A DNA stretch of 64,000 bases, taken from positions 124,001-188,000 of the forward strand of contig NZ_LWHG01000028.1 in assembly GCF_001625445.1 (NCBI RefSeq), read 5' to 3'. Origin of the DNA: Haladaptatus sp. R4. Its GTDB lineage: Archaea; Halobacteriota; Halobacteria; Halobacteriales; Haladaptataceae. Positions 62,101-64,000 of the stretch are shown in pieces; position 1 is the stretch's first letter, and every line of letters starts with the position of its first letter. Position numbers and translations under genes: made by a program. The notes beneath the pieces were generated by a model that saw only the letters and a program-made list of their open reading frames with translations, did no database searches and had not been told where the DNA came from.

Positions 62101-62284
62101 CCGAGTGAGAAGCAACAGTATCCAGTTCGCTGTTCTGCTTGCTAATTCATGCTGCTTTAAGAAACGCGGGATACGTCACATAACTAATTTCGTGTGGATT
62201 TCACTTTAGCTGGTGTATAATTAACTGGATAGGGTCCTGACCTTCTGGATATATGGTGCGGCACATACGGGGGAGATGAGAATC

Positions 62285-63235
62285 ATGTCAGGCTCTTCAT
62301 CCGGCGGTTTTATCCAGGGAATACTCATCGGCGGCGGCGTCGTTTTCTTCGTTGCTGGTCTCATCATCGTCGCGGGGATTCCCGGCGGAATCCTCGGACC
62401 AGCAGGTAGTACGAACGGTGGCGCGAACGCTTCACCGGGAACCTCGCCAGCCACGACCAGCGTGGAGGCGACGTCCACCGCGGCGACGACCACCCAAACG
62501 ACGAAATCAGCCACCACTACGCCGAAAACCACGGCGACACCGACGAGTACGACGAGTACAACGACGTCGACCACTTCGACCACCCAGACGACACAACTGC
62601 AGAAGACGGTCCGCTATCGTGTCAACGTCGGTGGCCCACAGCTCAAATCCTCCGACGGCGGTCGGTATTGGCTCGCGGACACCGAGGATAGCCCGTCGCG
62701 ATTCAACAACGCGCGTATCAGTGGTAGCCACACGAACAGCACGAACGATTACATCTCGATGACGTCCGCCGTCCCGTCCGGAACGCCCAAAGCCATGTTC
62801 CAGAGTCGGCGGTACGACGCCGACGTCGATGGAAAGCCGAGCGACGACACCGAGATGCAGTATCGGTTCCCGGTGCAGAACGGCCGGTACGAGGTCCGGT
62901 TGTACTTCGTCGAGAGCTACTTCGACAAACAGAGCTACAAGAAGAAAGGCCCGCGTAAGTTCGACGTCGAAATCGAGGGCAAGCGCGTCCTCAAAAACTA
63001 CGACATGTTCAAGGAACTCGGTCACAACCGCGGCACGATGAAGTCGTACACGGTGACCGTCCGCGACGGCGTGGCCAACGTGAAGTTCATCCACGAGAAG
63101 GAGGACCCGATGCTCTCGGGCATCGAAATCGTCCGCGTTCAGGGCGGCAAGCAGAAAGGTGGCAAACAAAACGACCGTCAGTCGAACGACGTGAATTCGG
63201 CCCAGAAACTCGCCCCCGCTTCCAAGTCGAACTGA
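62285..63235 (+). CDS. Membrane-anchored malectin-domain protein with Thr-rich stalk
   Basis: About 316 aa. Residues 10-35 form a transmembrane anchor (FIQGILIGGGVVFFVAGLIIVAGIPGGIL). A roughly 75-residue Thr/Ser/Ala stalk (TTTQTTKSATTTPKTT...) leads to a malectin-like carbohydrate-binding domain: YRVNVGGPQLKSSDGGRYWLAD, MQYRFPVQNGRYEVRLYFVESYFDKQSYKKKGPRKFDVEIEGKRVLKNYD, TVTVRDGVANVKFIHEKEDPMLSGIEIVRV. A basic tail ends the protein. The ATG at 62285 is preferred because GGAG at 62272-62275 is 9 nt away; 62276 is an alternative. It probably binds surface glycan. Confidence 0.85.
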   Translation: MSGSSSGGFIQGILIGGGVVFFVAGLIIVAGIPGGILGPAGSTNGGANASPGTSPATTSVEATSTAATTTQTTKSATTTPKTTATPTSTTSTTTSTTSTTQTTQLQKTVRYRVNVGGPQLKSSDGGRYWLADTEDSPSRFNNARISGSHTNSTNDYISMTSAVPSGTPKAMFQSRRYDADVDGKPSDDTEMQYRFPVQNGRYEVRLYFVESYFDKQSYKKKGPRKFDVEIEGKRVLKNYDMFKELGHNRGTMKSYTVTVRDGVANVKFIHEKEDPMLSGIEIVRVQGGKQKGGKQNDRQSNDVNSAQKLAPASKSN

Positions 63236-63407
63236 CCCGCCGGTTTCCCCTGATTTTCCCGTACGCCGACCGTTTCAGAACTGTTGTAAACTCCCGTCCG
63301 ACCCGTTCATCGACCTGTGTTCCGCACGTCGTGCGAAATCTCCGGTCCATTCCGAACATGACTCCTGTTCCGTGTCTCCACTAATCGTGCGAGATACCGT
63401 GAGACCA

Positions 63408-63439
63408 ATAGTTGAACAGATGAACAACTGTTCAACTAT
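63408..63439. promoter_or_regulatory. 12-bp perfect inverted repeat with TGAACA/TGTTCA half-sites
   Basis: ATAGTTGAACAG (63408-63419) and CTGTTCAACTAT (63428-63439) flank an 8-nt spacer. The TGAACA...TGTTCA core resembles binding sites of ArsR/SmtB-type repressors. No adjacent matching gene is visible. Confidence 0.5.
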
Positions 63440-63575
63440 CCGCTCGATCCCGGTGAGACGTTTCGTGTCGCCGTCGGTCCGTGACGGCTCCCGAATTACG
63501 GATTTGGATGCCGCTTTCCCGCTCTGCCGAGACGAGCACCGGGATGCGGCGCTCGTCGGGTAATCGCGTAAAAAG

Positions 63576-63632
63576 CGGTGGGAACCCGATTCGAACAACG
63601 TCCGAGAACCTGTGCAGTGCGCAGGTTCTCGG
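63576..63632 (-). pseudogene. Possible tRNA-Ser 3'-end fragment with hairpin
   Basis: On the minus strand an 11-bp stem (CCGAGAACCTG/CAGGTTCTCGG) is followed by TTCGAATC and then TTCCCACCG, the last 9 nt being identical to the end of tRNA-Ser at 63691. It may be an old integration scar or tRNA remnant. T-stem pairing is lost. Confidence 0.35.
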
Positions 63633-63690
63633 TCTAATTCAAAATCCCATTCGTCGTACTCAACGCTCACGGATTTGTTCGCGTTGAGAA

Positions 63691-63773
63691 CGGTGGGAAT
63701 GGGATTTGAACCCATGAGGCATGACGCCACCTGCTTTCAAGGCAGGCGCAATAGGCCGCTCTGCCATCCCACC
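63691..63773 (-). tRNA. tRNA-Ser (anticodon TGA)
   Basis: 83 nt, class II. Acceptor GGTGGGA/TCCCACC with discriminator G (serine identity), anticodon stem CCTGC/GCAGG with loop CTTGAAA (anticodon TGA), long variable arm and T arm ATGGGTTCAAATCCCAT. No CCA encoded. The sequence beyond 63774 to the window end contains no gene I can support. Confidence 0.93.
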
Positions 63774-64000
63774 GCGAGAGTGTCGATTTACCCCAATGCC
63801 CTGCTGCGATTTTACGCCTTCAGGACGTGAAGCGAGAGATAACGGTTCGCAGTACCGAAGCCCGACTGAACGAACTCGGAAACCACGAAACCGCCGTTCG
63901 TGGGGTGTATCACCAAGTGTGAGGTGGAGAAAGTTGAAGGTATCGTTCTCATTCCCGAACCAACCCGACGACAGCACGATGACCGGAGGCTAATCGCGGA

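Larger units (their letters stand above)
63236..63690. other. 455-bp gap with tRNA remnant and inverted repeats
   Basis: No convincing gene. It contains the 12-bp inverted repeat at 63408-63439, an 11-bp hairpin at 63602-63632 and a stretch 63576-63600 resembling a tRNA 3' end. A 151-codon minus-strand frame and a 63-codon plus-strand frame cross it without recognisable content. Confidence 0.55.

Noticed and set aside
63275-63730. 151-codon minus-strand frame at the right end
   Set aside because: Overlaps tRNA-Ser, no domain, composition atypical for haloarchaea.
1-64000. Insertion sequences or prophage
   Set aside because: No transposase, integrase, capsid or terminase gene was recognised on either strand.

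Overview
The window is chromosomal DNA from a haloarchaeon (class Halobacteria). The supporting signs are acidic proteomes, Tat-type twin-arginine signals, an archaellum (arl/fla) operon with an archaeal che cluster carrying cheF, bacterio-opsin-activator HTH-10 regulators, GTP cyclohydrolase III, TATA/BRE promoters close to start codons, and tRNAs without encoded CCA. The genus cannot be fixed from sequence alone; Haladaptatus or a relative is a guess.

Layout. 1-20.5 kb is a surface-polysaccharide/glycosylation region: UDP-ManNAc dehydrogenase and UDP-GlcNAc 2-epimerase genes, GT2 and GT4 glycosyltransferases, two polysaccharide deacetylases, a FemAB/GNAT-like transferase, a DUF354 protein, a polytopic membrane protein, a flippase, a GalE-like epimerase, an AP-superfamily phosphodiesterase and glmS. 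An aldo/keto reductase, an HTH-10 regulator, a nitronate monooxygenase and an odd class II tRNA-like gene are interspersed. 20.8-43.7 kb is the motility island: a cheW paralogue, an HTH gene, two tandem archaellins, a HEAT-repeat protein, a soluble transducer, cheF1, an MJ0936-type phosphodiesterase, cheF2, then (minus strand) arlCE-F-G-H-I-J and cheW-Y-B-A-C-C-D-R. 43.8-50.5 kb is mixed housekeeping: small regulators, a Bcp peroxiredoxin, YbjQ, a macro domain, a PBP4-type DD-peptidase, tRNA-Thr, a GNAT and pgk. 50.7-58.5 kb is a branched-chain amino-acid-type ABC transporter (livHMGF), a beta-helix protein and two substrate-binding proteins. 58.6-64 kb holds CBS, gch3, udk, an HTH-10 regulator, a membrane-anchored malectin-domain protein and tRNA-Ser.

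Main discoveries. (1) Both solute-binding proteins of the liv locus are circularly permuted: the canonical C-terminal half comes first, directly after the signal peptide, and the canonical N-terminal half second. (2) Four genes carry a single-base deletion in or next to G-rich runs (dehydrogenase, nitronate monooxygenase, transducer, Bcp). This looks like a systematic sequencing artefact and should be repaired before annotation. (3) The motif ATAACAAAG recurs six times, always oriented toward the downstream gene, in the polysaccharide region. (4) Several unexplained DNA structures sit between genes: a 5'-terminal hairpin on the archaellin leader, palindromes just upstream of TATA boxes in the che region, nine 11-bp units carrying TTCGAA in phase with the helix, and short tandem duplications at gene 3' ends.

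Functional integration (inference): the sugar-nucleotide and glycosyltransferase genes could supply the glycan for the many N-X-S/T sequons of the archaellins. The che genes control the archaellum encoded in between, with CheF coupling CheY to the motor.
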